Positions 16,607 to 24,981 of a stretch of DNA of 64,000 bases are shown in pieces (the stretch's first letter is position 1; each line of letters opens with the position of its first letter). The notes below the pieces were generated by a model, which searched no databases, was not told the DNA's origin, and worked only from the letters and a program-made list of their open reading frames with translations. Source of the stretch: Phascolarctobacterium sp. ET69. Its GTDB lineage: Bacteria; Bacillota; Negativicutes; Acidaminococcales; Acidaminococcaceae. The stretch spans positions 1-64,000 of the forward strand of contig NZ_JAMBLR010000007.1 of assembly GCF_023336935.1 (NCBI RefSeq), read 5' to 3'. The position numbers and the translations under genes were made by a program.

Positions 16607-17854
16607 ATGAAAAAATCTTTAGTACTTGCAATGGCTATGGCTCTTGGCGTAACTGCATCCGCATATGCAGCTAACCCGTTCAGCGATGTACCGGCTGGCC
16701 ACTGGGCTTATGACGCAGTAAACAAACTGGCAGCAGAAGGCGTAGTAGACGGTTATCCTGACGGCACCTACGGCGGCGACAAACTGATGACCCGTTATGA
16801 AATGGCACAGATTGTAGCAAAAGCTATGGCTAAAGGCGCAAACGTAGACAAACTGGCAGCAGAATTTGCTGACGAACTGGACAGCCTCGGCGTACGCGTA
16901 GCTAACCTTGAAAAGAAAGCTGACAACGTAAAAATTACCGGTCAGATCCGTGCTTCTTACAAAGATGTAAGTGGTGATAAGAAAGACAATAATATGCGTC
17001 TGCGTTCCCGTTTGTTTGTAAACGGTACAATTAATGATGATTGGACTTATACCGGACGTTTCCATAATGAACAGTATGTAAACGGTAATGATGGCAAAGG
17101 TTCTGCAGCTGAAGATGACCTTGATTTTAACTGGGCATTTGTATCCGGTCGTGTTGGCGGCGTTAAAATGGATGCAGGCCGTATGGATTTTACCTATGCT
17201 GATGTAGTCGATGTACGCGGCGACGGTGTTAAGCTTGCTTATGGTGATGATGTAAAAGTTACCGGCTGGGTATTTAAAGGCAATAGTGATATTGATATGT
17301 TGTCTGATGACCGTGTATATGTAGCAGGTGTAGAAACTTCTTTTGGTGCAGTTGATACTGCTGTAAGATATTACAGAGCAGATACTGAATTCGATAACGA
17401 AATTGTGGAAGTTGCTCTTTCTGGAGAAGTTGCCAAAGATCTTGTTTTGAGAGCATCCTGGTTCAATGGTACAGCTGATGACAAAGCAGAAACTTTAGCC
17501 CAAAAAGATGTTGATACCAATGGCTATCTGGTAGGTCTTGCTTATGGCGGTGCTAAAGCTTCTGAAGTAGGTTCTTGGGGCGTATACGCTAACTATAGCG
17601 ACCGTCCGTTTGCAACCTATCTGCTGCCGACAAACCTGAGCGGTTATGCGGATGCTCCGTATGCTTACAATGCTGATGGAACTTATTCTGTAAATGATGC
17701 CGCAGCAGCTGACGGTTATAAAGGCTTTGAAGTAGGTGCAAACGTTACACTTGCTAAAAACATTGTAGCAGCTGTTAAATATTTCGATTTGGAAGAACGT
17801 GAAGGAAGCAAAGATGCTCAGACTTTGTGGTCTGAAGTTGTATTCACTTTCTAA
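16607..17854 (+). CDS. ompM: OmpM-type SLH-domain outer-membrane porin, copy 2
   Basis: A 415-aa paralogue of the protein at 14299. The signal peptide, SLH domain, coiled coil and first barrel strand (residues 1-118) are identical in amino-acid sequence, with only scattered synonymous changes in the DNA. The barrel is clearly diverged in loops and length but keeps shared anchors (RLRSRLFVNG, NWAFVSGRVGGVK, VGANVTLAKNIVAAVKY) and the terminal WSEVVFTF. It has its own strong promoter and an identical terminator. The two copies probably give different pore or surface-loop properties; which is expressed when is unknown. Confidence 0.92.
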   Translation: MKKSLVLAMAMALGVTASAYAANPFSDVPAGHWAYDAVNKLAAEGVVDGYPDGTYGGDKLMTRYEMAQIVAKAMAKGANVDKLAAEFADELDSLGVRVANLEKKADNVKITGQIRASYKDVSGDKKDNNMRLRSRLFVNGTINDDWTYTGRFHNEQYVNGNDGKGSAAEDDLDFNWAFVSGRVGGVKMDAGRMDFTYADVVDVRGDGVKLAYGDDVKVTGWVFKGNSDIDMLSDDRVYVAGVETSFGAVDTAVRYYRADTEFDNEIVEVALSGEVAKDLVLRASWFNGTADDKAETLAQKDVDTNGYLVGLAYGGAKASEVGSWGVYANYSDRPFATYLLPTNLSGYADAPYAYNADGTYSVNDAAAADGYKGFEVGANVTLAKNIVAAVKYFDLEEREGSKDAQTLWSEVVFTF

Positions 17855-17889
17855 TATCAACCTTACAGCAGCTTAATATTAGAATATTT

Positions 17890-17919
17890 AAAGCGGATGG
17901 CTTATGCCATCCGCTTTTT
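17890..17919 (+). terminator. Terminator of ompM copy 2
   Basis: The 12-bp stem and TTAT loop are identical to 15600-15627, followed by TTTTT. About 200 nt of AT-rich sequence without features separates it from the convergent acyltransferase gene. Confidence 0.9.
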
Positions 17920-18117
17920 GTCATGCTTTGCAGTATTGTGCAAAGTATCGTTCTTAAGGTTTATGATTTTTGATCCTTGAGTAAAATTTTTTAATAAAAT
18001 CGTTTTTTTATAAATTTTGGCACATGAGATAAAACTCGGATTTCAGGATTTTTGTTTTTAATTCTCCAAAATGTACAGTTATAAATTTCGATTATAAATT
18101 ACAATAATTCGTTTAAT

Positions 18118-18855
18118 TTATAACCTAAAATAAATCCATAATAAAACAATAATTATAGGCTGATGAATCAGATATGCCGCTAAAGAGTGGCGGCCTAAAA
18201 GTGATAGTGGTTTGCAGTTGAATTTGAAAATATTATTTTTGCTTATAGATTTTTGTACGCAGTAATAAATAAAATATCCGGCGGTGTACATAAAAATCCA
18301 CGGCAGCAGCGGAAAGTAATCTGCTGAATGAAAGCTCTGCGGAGGCAAGCCGATATAAGCAGTAAAATTATTGGCATAAAAATCCGTTGGCAAAATATAT
18401 TGCCAGCTGCCGATACCAATAGTGCCGTGAATAATGTTTTTGGTGGCAAAAAACATCCCAATGCTTATAATAAAACCTGCAACTGGCGGAATGAACCGCA
18501 ATATTTTAGCAAGCGGCAGCATAATAAGCATTGCTGAACCGATAAAGGACAGTATGCCAAAAGTAATAATGCTGCTTTTGCTGAAAAAATATGTACATAT
18601 AAAAATAAGAAGAGCGCAGCTTAAAACAACCAGGCTGCGCTTTAAATGTTTTTTGGATAATGCCCAGCATAATCCGGAAAGAATAATAAACAGTGATGCG
18701 CCACTTTGCTGCCATAAATAAGTATGAAATGACGGAAACCAGCTGATTTTATAATGAAAAATATTCGCCATGCTCCACAGAGTATGGTAAACAAACATAT
18801 TAATCAGCGCAAAGCCGCGCAGAGTATCTATTAAATGATAACGGTCAGTTTTCAT
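18118..18855 (-). CDS. Heparan-alpha-glucosaminide N-acetyltransferase-like (DUF1624) membrane protein
   Basis: A 245-aa integral membrane protein with about seven to eight helices. The N-terminal YHLIDTLRGFALINMFVYH carries the D-x-x-R-G signature of membrane acyltransferases of the HGSNAT/DUF1624 type. Late GRHSLAAYLIHQPIIIVLLW is also typical. ATG 18855 is preferred over an upstream TTG (18903) because it overlaps the stop of a 33-aa gene by 11 nt, implying coupling. It likely acylates a cell-envelope glycan; donor and acceptor unknown. Confidence 0.8.
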   Translation of the reverse strand: MKTDRYHLIDTLRGFALINMFVYHTLWSMANIFHYKISWFPSFHTYLWQQSGASLFIILSGLCWALSKKHLKRSLVVLSCALLIFICTYFFSKSSIITFGILSFIGSAMLIMLPLAKILRFIPPVAGFIISIGMFFATKNIIHGTIGIGSWQYILPTDFYANNFTAYIGLPPQSFHSADYFPLLPWIFMYTAGYFIYYCVQKSISKNNIFKFNCKPLSLLGRHSLAAYLIHQPIIIVLLWIYFRL

Positions 18856-18946
18856 TAACACTTTGATTTTCCCTGCGTTTTTTGCGCAGCAGGCAGTAAG
18901 CAATAAAGGCTAAAACGAGCAGTATGAGCCATGACGATTTTTTCAT
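18845..18946 (-). CDS. 33-aa single-pass membrane small protein
   Basis: A short open frame: MKKSSWLILLVLAFIAYCLL followed by the basic stretch RKKRRE and the tail NQSVNEN. It has one membrane helix with a positive-inside C-terminal flank. AGGAGG (minus strand, 18955-18960) is 8 nt from ATG 18946, an ideal spacing. Its stop lies inside the start of the acyltransferase gene (11-nt overlap). The RBS and coupling argue that it is translated. Probable role: subunit or regulator of the acyltransferase, or simply a coupling leader. Confidence 0.65.
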   Translation of the reverse strand: MKKSSWLILLVLAFIAYCLLRKKRRENQSVNEN

Positions 18947-19028
18947 AATGGATGCCTCCTTTAGTGTTGCTTTATGGTTTTAGTATATCACTTTTGTGCC
19001 GCAAAAGAAAATAAAAACTGACATAAAT

Positions 19029-19056
19029 TTGCCATAGTTTGCGTTTAATATATATT
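19029..19056 (+). promoter_or_regulatory. Possible promoter of the macAB operon
   Basis: TTGCCA at 19029-19034, a 16-nt spacer and TATATT at 19051-19056. A TATAAT at about 19078 without a clear -35 is an alternative. Confidence 0.4.
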
Positions 19057-19128
19057 TAAGAACAAAGCTGAAAATGTTATAATTTAATTAGTGAAAGCTA
19101 ATTGAAAATTATAAGGAGGGGTGCTGGA

Positions 19129-20184
19129 ATGAAGTTTATCAGAAACAATAAATATGTAATAGGATTTTTGGTTATTCTTTTGGCAATTTGTTATGCCGGT
19201 TATTCGTATTACCAGAGCATTACGCAGGTTGAAACAACCGTAAAAACAGCTAAAGTTGAATACGGCACTTTGAAGGACAGTATTTCGGCAACCGGCAGCT
19301 TAAGCGCTGTTGACAATGTCGATATCAGTTCTAAAATTACCGGCAGAATTGTGGAAGTGCTGGTAGAAGAAAATCAGCACGTAGAAGCAGGTCAGGTGCT
19401 GGTAAAACTGGATGCCACGGCTTTGGAAGCTACCGCGCGCCAGATGAAGGCACGCCTTGACAATGCCGAACTTACTTATAACCGTTATACGGCACTTTTG
19501 GCTCAGGGCGCAATTTCGCGCAGCGATTATGATTTGGCGGAATCCGATTATATCGTGGCCAAAGCTAATTATGACCAGGCAGTTTCCGATGTTAACGATA
19601 CCGTTATTACTTCTCCTATTGCCGGTTACATCATTGGCGAGCCTACTCCTGTCGGCCAGACTATCAGCTCCGGTATCAGTGAACCGCAGGTAATTATGTC
19701 GGTGGCTAACCTTGACGATATGCAGATTGACACTTTGGTTGACGAATCTGACATAGGGCGTGTAAAAGTAGGGCAGACTGTTGAATTTACGGTTGACGCT
19801 TATCCGGAAGAAACCTTTACCGGCACGGTACGCCTTATTTCCCGCTCTGCCGTTACGGAAGATAATGTTATTTATTACACCGTTTATGTTGATGTTGCCA
19901 ACCCGGAAGGCAAACTTTTGCCTACAATGACGGCAAGGACGAATATTATTATTCAGCAGCAGGATAATACTTTAATGGTTCCTCCTAACTGCATTTATTA
20001 TGACGGTGACCGCCGTTATGTAAAGGTATATGACGAGGCATCTAAAACTTCGCGTGATGTTGATGTAACAGTCGGTTTGACGGGCGAGGACAGCATAGCC
20101 GTTACCGGCGATATAAAAGAGGGCGACGTGCTTTTGGTTAAACAGCGTGCCACCCAGCAGAACAATATGAGAGGGCCGATTTAA
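19129..20184 (+). CDS. macA: MacA-type periplasmic adaptor of an ABC efflux pump
   Basis: A 351-aa membrane-fusion protein. It has an N-terminal membrane anchor (residues about 8-27), then a lipoyl/barrel-sandwich half (ISATGSLSAVDNVDISSKITGRI), a helical hairpin (about 95-160), the second lipoyl half (TSPIAGYIIGEPTPVGQTIS) and beta-barrel domains. It bridges the MacB transporter to an outer-membrane channel. ATG 19129 is chosen over an earlier start because AAGGAGGGG sits just before it. It is first in a macA-ATPase-permease operon. No TolC-like gene is nearby. Confidence 0.88.
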   Translation: MKFIRNNKYVIGFLVILLAICYAGYSYYQSITQVETTVKTAKVEYGTLKDSISATGSLSAVDNVDISSKITGRIVEVLVEENQHVEAGQVLVKLDATALEATARQMKARLDNAELTYNRYTALLAQGAISRSDYDLAESDYIVAKANYDQAVSDVNDTVITSPIAGYIIGEPTPVGQTISSGISEPQVIMSVANLDDMQIDTLVDESDIGRVKVGQTVEFTVDAYPEETFTGTVRLISRSAVTEDNVIYYTVYVDVANPEGKLLPTMTARTNIIIQQQDNTLMVPPNCIYYDGDRRYVKVYDEASKTSRDVDVTVGLTGEDSIAVTGDIKEGDVLLVKQRATQQNNMRGPI

Positions 20185-20206
20185 CAGGCCGTGAAAGAGG
20201 CAGGAC

Positions 20207-20890
20207 ATGGCAGAAGTAATCAGGCTTGTAGATATAGTAAAATCTTATATAATGGGCGACAGCGTTGTGCATGCGCTTGACCACGTTAACGTGCAGATAG
20301 GTGAAGGCGAATTTACCTCTATCATGGGGCCGAGCGGCAGCGGGAAATCAACAATGATGAATATTCTCGGCTGCCTTGACAGGCCTACCAGCGGGCATTA
20401 TTTTCTGCGCGGGCGCGATATTGCCGGTTACAATGATGATGAACTGGCGCATACGCGCAATGCGGAAATAGGCTTTGTATTTCAGAATTTTAATTTGCTG
20501 CCCAAACTTACGGCACAGGTTAATGTGGCGCTGCCGCTGGTTTATGCCGGTATAAACGAAGAAGAACGTATGGTGCGTGCTGCCCGCGCTCTGGAATCGG
20601 TTGGGCTTGGCAACAGGCTTGACCATAAACCCAATGAAATGAGCGGCGGTCAGCGCCAGCGTGTGGCTATTGCCCGTGCGCTGGTTAATAATCCGGCCAT
20701 TATTATGGCGGACGAACCTACCGGCAACCTTGATACGAAATCAAGTTATGAAATTATGGATATTTTTAAAGCTATGAATGATGAGGGCAAAACCATTGTT
20801 ATGGTTACGCACGAACCGGATATTGCCCAGCAGACCAAACGTATTTTGGTTATGCGCGACGGCAAACTCGTCAGTGACGAGTGGAGGTGA
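20207..20890 (+). CDS. MacB-type ABC transporter ATP-binding protein
   Basis: A 227-aa ABC ATPase of the LolD/MacB (FtsE-like) class. Walker A is GPSGSGKST (about 42-50), the signature is MSGGQRQRVAIARAL, Walker B is IIMADEPTGNLD and the switch is MVTHEP. It energises the permease encoded 6 nt downstream to push peptides, lipids or antibiotics through the MacA adaptor. It is encoded separately from the permease, whereas E. coli MacB is a fusion. Confidence 0.92.
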   Translation: MAEVIRLVDIVKSYIMGDSVVHALDHVNVQIGEGEFTSIMGPSGSGKSTMMNILGCLDRPTSGHYFLRGRDIAGYNDDELAHTRNAEIGFVFQNFNLLPKLTAQVNVALPLVYAGINEEERMVRAARALESVGLGNRLDHKPNEMSGGQRQRVAIARALVNNPAIIMADEPTGNLDTKSSYEIMDIFKAMNDEGKTIVMVTHEPDIAQQTKRILVMRDGKLVSDEWR

Positions 20891-20896
20891 CGGCAG

Positions 20897-22111
20897 ATGT
20901 TTAACGAATCCATTAAAATGGCGCTTGACGGTATGCTTACCAACAAACTGCGTACATTTTTAACGCTTTTGGGCATTATTATCGGCGTCGGTGCTGTTAT
21001 AGCCATGGTAAGCCTTGGCTTTGGCGTGAAGGAACAGATAAAAAGCAATATTTCCAGCCTTGGCAGCAACCTTTTAATTGTAATGAGCGGTGGGCGCACG
21101 CCGAGCGGCGCACGTTTGCCGATGGGCGAAGGCGCCAGGCTTACTGCCGAAGACGCCGAGGCAATAGAAAAGCAGATTGACGGCATTGCGCACGTAGCTC
21201 CTGCGGTTTCGCGTTCTTACCAGCTTGTTGCCGGCAACCAGAACTGGACGACAAGTGTTGAAGGCACTACGCCAAATATTCTCGATATCCGCAACTATCA
21301 GCTTGAGGACGGGCGCAATTTAAACCAGCGTGATATTACGAGCCGTGACCGTGTCTGCGTTATTGGGCAGACTATTGTAGATAATTTATTCCCGGACGGC
21401 GACGCTGTTGGCAAAACCGTGCGCATTAATAAGGCGCCGTTTAAGGTTGTCGGCGTTTTGCAGACGAAAGGCCAGTCCTCCAGCGGACAGGACCAGGATG
21501 ATGTGGTATTTATTCCGCTTACAACGGCGCAGAACCGTATGATGGGCATTACTTACATCAGCCGCATTACCATTCAGGCAGAGAATGAAAATGTTGTTGA
21601 CCAGGTTCAGGCGGATGTGGAAGCGCTCCTGCGCGTACGCCATAAAATTCAGGATGATGAGTATGATGATTTTACGGTGCGCAATCTGGCGGCGTTAATG
21701 GATACCATGATGGAAACGGCAAATACCATTACCATGCTTTTGGGCTGCATAGCGGCAATCAGCCTTCTGGTAGGCGGCATTGGCATTATGAATATTATGC
21801 TGGTTTCGGTTACGGAGCGTACTCGTGAAATCGGTATCCGCAAGGCGTTAGGCGCAACGTATGATAATATTTTGCTGCAGTTTTTAATTGAAGCGATGGT
21901 TATAGGTATTGTCGGCGGTACGCTGGGCGTACTGCTTGGCGTAGGCGCTTCTTATGCCATCAGTTATTTTGCGGGGTGGATGACGATAATTTCCGTACCT
22001 GTAATTTTAATAGCGGTACTGTTTTCGGTCGGCATAGGCCTGTTCTTTGGCATTTACCCGGCGCGCAAGGCTGCGCTGCTCGACCCGATTGAGGCACTGC
22101 GCTATGAATAA
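20897..22111 (+). CDS. MacB-type ABC transporter permease (FtsX-like)
   Basis: A 404-aa permease. It has one N-terminal membrane helix (LRTFLTLLGIIIGVGAVIAMVSLG), a MacB periplasmic core domain (about 45-240) and three C-terminal helices in the FtsX-like domain (ISLLVGGIGIMNIMLVSVTERTREIGIRKALG). It is the mechanotransmission subunit of the MacA-ATPase-permease tripartite system. Its last codons overlap the start of a small membrane-protein gene by 8 nt. Confidence 0.92.
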   Translation: MFNESIKMALDGMLTNKLRTFLTLLGIIIGVGAVIAMVSLGFGVKEQIKSNISSLGSNLLIVMSGGRTPSGARLPMGEGARLTAEDAEAIEKQIDGIAHVAPAVSRSYQLVAGNQNWTTSVEGTTPNILDIRNYQLEDGRNLNQRDITSRDRVCVIGQTIVDNLFPDGDAVGKTVRINKAPFKVVGVLQTKGQSSSGQDQDDVVFIPLTTAQNRMMGITYISRITIQAENENVVDQVQADVEALLRVRHKIQDDEYDDFTVRNLAALMDTMMETANTITMLLGCIAAISLLVGGIGIMNIMLVSVTERTREIGIRKALGATYDNILLQFLIEAMVIGIVGGTLGVLLGVGASYAISYFAGWMTIISVPVILIAVLFSVGIGLFFGIYPARKAALLDPIEALRYE

Positions 22112-22286
22112 CGGCAAAGATAAAAAGCATAAAACTACATATAAAGAAGTTTTAATGGCCTTCTATGAATATCTTAGAAGGCCTAAAACTGTTTTTGATA
22201 TTAAAGACCGGCTGAAAGCTTTAATTTTTTTTGCAATAATTATCTGGATATTAGAAGAAATTGCTCAATTTTTTGCCAAGATGTGA
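22104..22286 (+). CDS. 60-aa membrane protein coupled to the MacB permease gene
   Basis: A 60-aa protein: a basic N-terminus (MNNGKDKKHKTTYKEVL), a middle linker and one C-terminal hydrophobic helix (ALIFFAIIIWILEEIAQFF). ATG 22104 lies inside the permease gene and overlaps its end by 8 nt, which implies coupling. I do not recognise a family. It might be an accessory subunit of the efflux system. Confidence 0.6.
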   Translation: MNNGKDKKHKTTYKEVLMAFYEYLRRPKTVFDIKDRLKALIFFAIIIWILEEIAQFFAKM

Positions 22287-22330
22287 TATAATTACTTGAT
22301 AGATATGTTTTATTTTGGAGGAAAGCAGCT

Positions 22331-22936
22331 GTGACAGTAAAAAAGCTGGGCATTATCGGCGGGTCTTTTGACCCTGTTCATAAAGGGCATTTGAGCAGCG
22401 CGGAATTTGTGTACCAGACCCTTAATCTGGATAAGGTAATTTTTGTGCCGGCCTTTATTGCACCGCATAAAATAGGGCTGGAGTTTGCTCCGGCAGCAGA
22501 CCGTTACCGCATGACGGAACTGGCAGTACAGGATTACCCTTATTTTGATGTCAGCGATGTAGAGTTAAAACGCAGCGGCATTTCCTATACTTATGATACG
22601 GTGCTGGAATTAAAAAAGCAGTATCCGGGATATGAGCTGTATTTTATTGTTGGTGCGGATTCCGTGCCTCAGCTTAATACATGGAACCATATTTATGAAT
22701 TACTGAATGAAGTTACGTTTGTTGCCGTGGCAAGGCCGGGTTATGCCAAAGCCTTTGCCCGTGCGCGTGAATATTTCGGCGGGCTTGGCGAAGAAAAAAT
22801 TATGCTTTTAAAAATGCCTGAGCAACCCGTATCGTCAACGGAAATACGCGAGTGCATAAAAAACGGCGAAAGCATTGACGGCATGGTGCCGGAAGCGGTG
22901 CGTGACTATATTTTAGAGAAGGGTTTATACCGTTAA
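22331..22936 (+). CDS. nadD: Nicotinate-nucleotide adenylyltransferase
   Basis: A 201-aa nucleotidyltransferase that adenylates nicotinate mononucleotide in NAD synthesis. It shows GGSFDPVHKGHL (the HxGH motif), FVPAFIAPHK, GADSVPQLNTW and the late VSSTEIRECI. It uses GTG 22331 with TTGGAGGAAAG upstream. An extended -10 (TGATATAAT, TATAAT at 22287-22292) probably starts transcription here. It begins the nadD-yqeK-LCP-rsfS-cvfB cluster, an order widely conserved in Firmicutes. Confidence 0.95.
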   Translation: MTVKKLGIIGGSFDPVHKGHLSSAEFVYQTLNLDKVIFVPAFIAPHKIGLEFAPAADRYRMTELAVQDYPYFDVSDVELKRSGISYTYDTVLELKKQYPGYELYFIVGADSVPQLNTWNHIYELLNEVTFVAVARPGYAKAFARAREYFGGLGEEKIMLLKMPEQPVSSTEIRECIKNGESIDGMVPEAVRDYILEKGLYR

Positions 22937-22957
22937 GCGGAAGGAAGGAAACAATAA

Positions 22958-23530
22958 ATGCTTACAATTCAGGAAATGAAGGATATGCTGGAAAAAGCAT
23001 TGCCGCCCAAACGTTTTAAACATTCGCTCGGCGTTTACGAAACGGCGCTGAAAATGGCAGAGCATTACGGCATGCCGCAGGAAAAAGTTGCCGTTGCCGC
23101 ACTTTTGCATGATTGCGGGCGTGAAGTGCCGACCGATAAACAGGTTGAAAAAGCCGAAGAACTTGGCATGGAAGTTGATTATGTGGAACGCCGCCAGCCG
23201 ATTTTGCTGCATGCAAAAATGGGCGCTTATTTTGCGGAACATAAATACGGCATAACCGACCCGGAAATTTTGGAAGCAATCAGGCTGCACAGCACCGGTG
23301 CTCCCGATATGACGGAGCTGGATATGGTTGTATACCTGGCAGACCTGATTGAGCCGGGCAGGGATTTTGACGGCGTGGAAAAACTGCGTAAGGTTTGCTT
23401 TGAAAATCTGGAAAAAGCCATGGTTAAATCTTACGCCAATACCATTGAATATTTGCTGGACAATAAACTTTTAATTCACCCGGACTGCATTTTTGGATAT
23501 AACCAGCTGATTGTAAAATTAAAAAAGTAA
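22958..23530 (+). CDS. yqeK: YqeK-type HD-domain hydrolase (symmetrical Ap4A hydrolase family)
   Basis: A 190-aa HD-superfamily phosphohydrolase. The metal ligands appear as KHSLGVYETAL, ALLHDCGRE (HD), LLHAKMG, RLHSTG and YLADLIEPGR. Bacterial YqeK cleaves diadenosine tetraphosphate to two ADP. It lies 21 nt after nadD and before the LCP gene, the standard setting of this family. Confidence 0.92.
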   Translation: MLTIQEMKDMLEKALPPKRFKHSLGVYETALKMAEHYGMPQEKVAVAALLHDCGREVPTDKQVEKAEELGMEVDYVERRQPILLHAKMGAYFAEHKYGITDPEILEAIRLHSTGAPDMTELDMVVYLADLIEPGRDFDGVEKLRKVCFENLEKAMVKSYANTIEYLLDNKLLIHPDCIFGYNQLIVKLKK

Positions 23531-23551
23531 ACTTGCTGTTAGGAGATTTTT

Positions 23552-24622
23552 ATGGCTTTAGAAGAAGATAACCTTCCGCAGCGCCCGCACCGCAAACGCA
23601 GGCTGAGATGGGGAAGGCTGGTATTTTTTATAGTGCTGCTGGCCGCTGTTGTAACAGCAGGTTTTTGGGGCGCGGTATGGTGCTATGATAATCTTATTGC
23701 ACCGCCCAAGGTGGATGTTGTTGGTGCCGACAGCAAAATAACGGCGGATGAAACGCTTAACAGCCGCATTAACGTATTGCTTCTGGGCATTGACGACGGC
23801 GACAGCGAAGCGGCAGAAAGCGAACCGAAGCGTACAGACGCCATGATGCTGGCAAGTTTCGACCCCGAAGGCAACGAGGTGGCGCTTGTATCCATGCCGC
23901 GCGATACCATGGTGCAGATACCCGGGCACAAAGGGTATGATAAAATCAACGCAGCGTATGCTTACGGCGGCGTAATGCTTGCCAAGCAAACCGTTGCCAA
24001 TCTTTTGCGCGTGCCTATTCACTATTATGTGCTTGTAGACTGGCGCGCGTTTAAAGAATCAATCGACATTATCGGCGGCGTTGATTTATACGTTGACAAG
24101 GATATGTACTACGAAGACCCTTACGCCGACCTTGTAATTGACATCAAGCACGGCTACCAGCATTTAAACGGTGAGCTTGCCGGGCAGTATGTGCGTTTCC
24201 GAAAGGATGAGCTTGGCGATATCGGACGCGTGCAGCGCCAGCAGAAATTTATGATGGCACTGGCGGCGCAGATTTTTAATATTGATACCGTTACCAAAAT
24301 ACCGGCGCTGTTTTCTACGGTAGACCGCCATGTGGAAACCGATATGGATACCATAACGATGATTAAGGCTGCCAACACCTTTAAACTTTTTGGCGACCAG
24401 AATTTAAAAAGCTGCATGCTTTACGGCGATTTTTATGATGCGCCCGACGGTATAAGCTATTGGCGTACTTCGCAGCAGCAGGTTGAAAGAACTTTGGATG
24501 AACTTGGTATTCCCTATATGAAAGACGAAGGGGAAACCGAAAGCCGTACAGCAGATAATGCCGGACCGGCAGAAGAAAACATAAAAAATAATGACAACAC
24601 AGCAAAGGAGGCTGAACAATGA
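23552..24622 (+). CDS. LytR-CpsA-Psr (LCP) family protein
   Basis: A 356-aa envelope protein. A basic N-terminus is followed by one membrane helix (about residues 24-46) and an extracytoplasmic LCP domain containing LLGIDDG, RTDAMMLASFD, SMPRDTMVQIPG, KINAAYAYGG and YVRFRKDELGDIGRVQRQQKFM. LCP enzymes transfer glycopolymers from lipid carriers to peptidoglycan. The C-terminal tail is acidic and disordered. Its stop overlaps the rsfS start (ATGA). In a diderm Firmicute the acceptor polymer is unclear. Confidence 0.9.
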   Translation: MALEEDNLPQRPHRKRRLRWGRLVFFIVLLAAVVTAGFWGAVWCYDNLIAPPKVDVVGADSKITADETLNSRINVLLLGIDDGDSEAAESEPKRTDAMMLASFDPEGNEVALVSMPRDTMVQIPGHKGYDKINAAYAYGGVMLAKQTVANLLRVPIHYYVLVDWRAFKESIDIIGGVDLYVDKDMYYEDPYADLVIDIKHGYQHLNGELAGQYVRFRKDELGDIGRVQRQQKFMMALAAQIFNIDTVTKIPALFSTVDRHVETDMDTITMIKAANTFKLFGDQNLKSCMLYGDFYDAPDGISYWRTSQQQVERTLDELGIPYMKDEGETESRTADNAGPAEENIKNNDNTAKEAEQ

Positions 24623-24981
24623 ATTTAACCCCTCAGCAGGTAGCACGCAAAATCGCTGCCGCAGCATCTGACAAAAAGGCAAGGGATATTTTGCTTTTAA
24701 ACATGGAAAACCTTTCGCCCTTGACAGATTATTTTATTATTGCCAGCGCAGATAACGTAACGCTTGTTAAAGCTGTTGCCGACAATATTGAAGAAAAACT
24801 GGCAGAAGAAGGTATTCTGCCTTCCCATACAGAAGGATATGCCGAAGGCCGCTGGATTTTAATGGATTACGGCGACTGCGTGGCGCATATCTTTTTAGAA
24901 GAAGACCGCGATTTTTATAATTTGGAACAGTTGTGGGCAGACGCTCCTTCGGAATCTTTTGCGGAGGAAGAAAATGAATAA
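24619..24981 (+). CDS. rsfS: Ribosomal silencing factor RsfS
   Basis: A 120-aa protein of the RsfS/Iojap family, which binds ribosomal protein L14 and blocks subunit joining under starvation. Typical blocks are KARDILLLNMENLSPLTDYFIIASADN, HTEGYAEGRWILMDYGDCVAHIF and FYNLEQLWADAP. AAGGAGG precedes ATG 24619, and there is a 4-nt overlap with the LCP gene. Confidence 0.95.
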   Translation: MNLTPQQVARKIAAAASDKKARDILLLNMENLSPLTDYFIIASADNVTLVKAVADNIEEKLAEEGILPSHTEGYAEGRWILMDYGDCVAHIFLEEDRDFYNLEQLWADAPSESFAEEENE

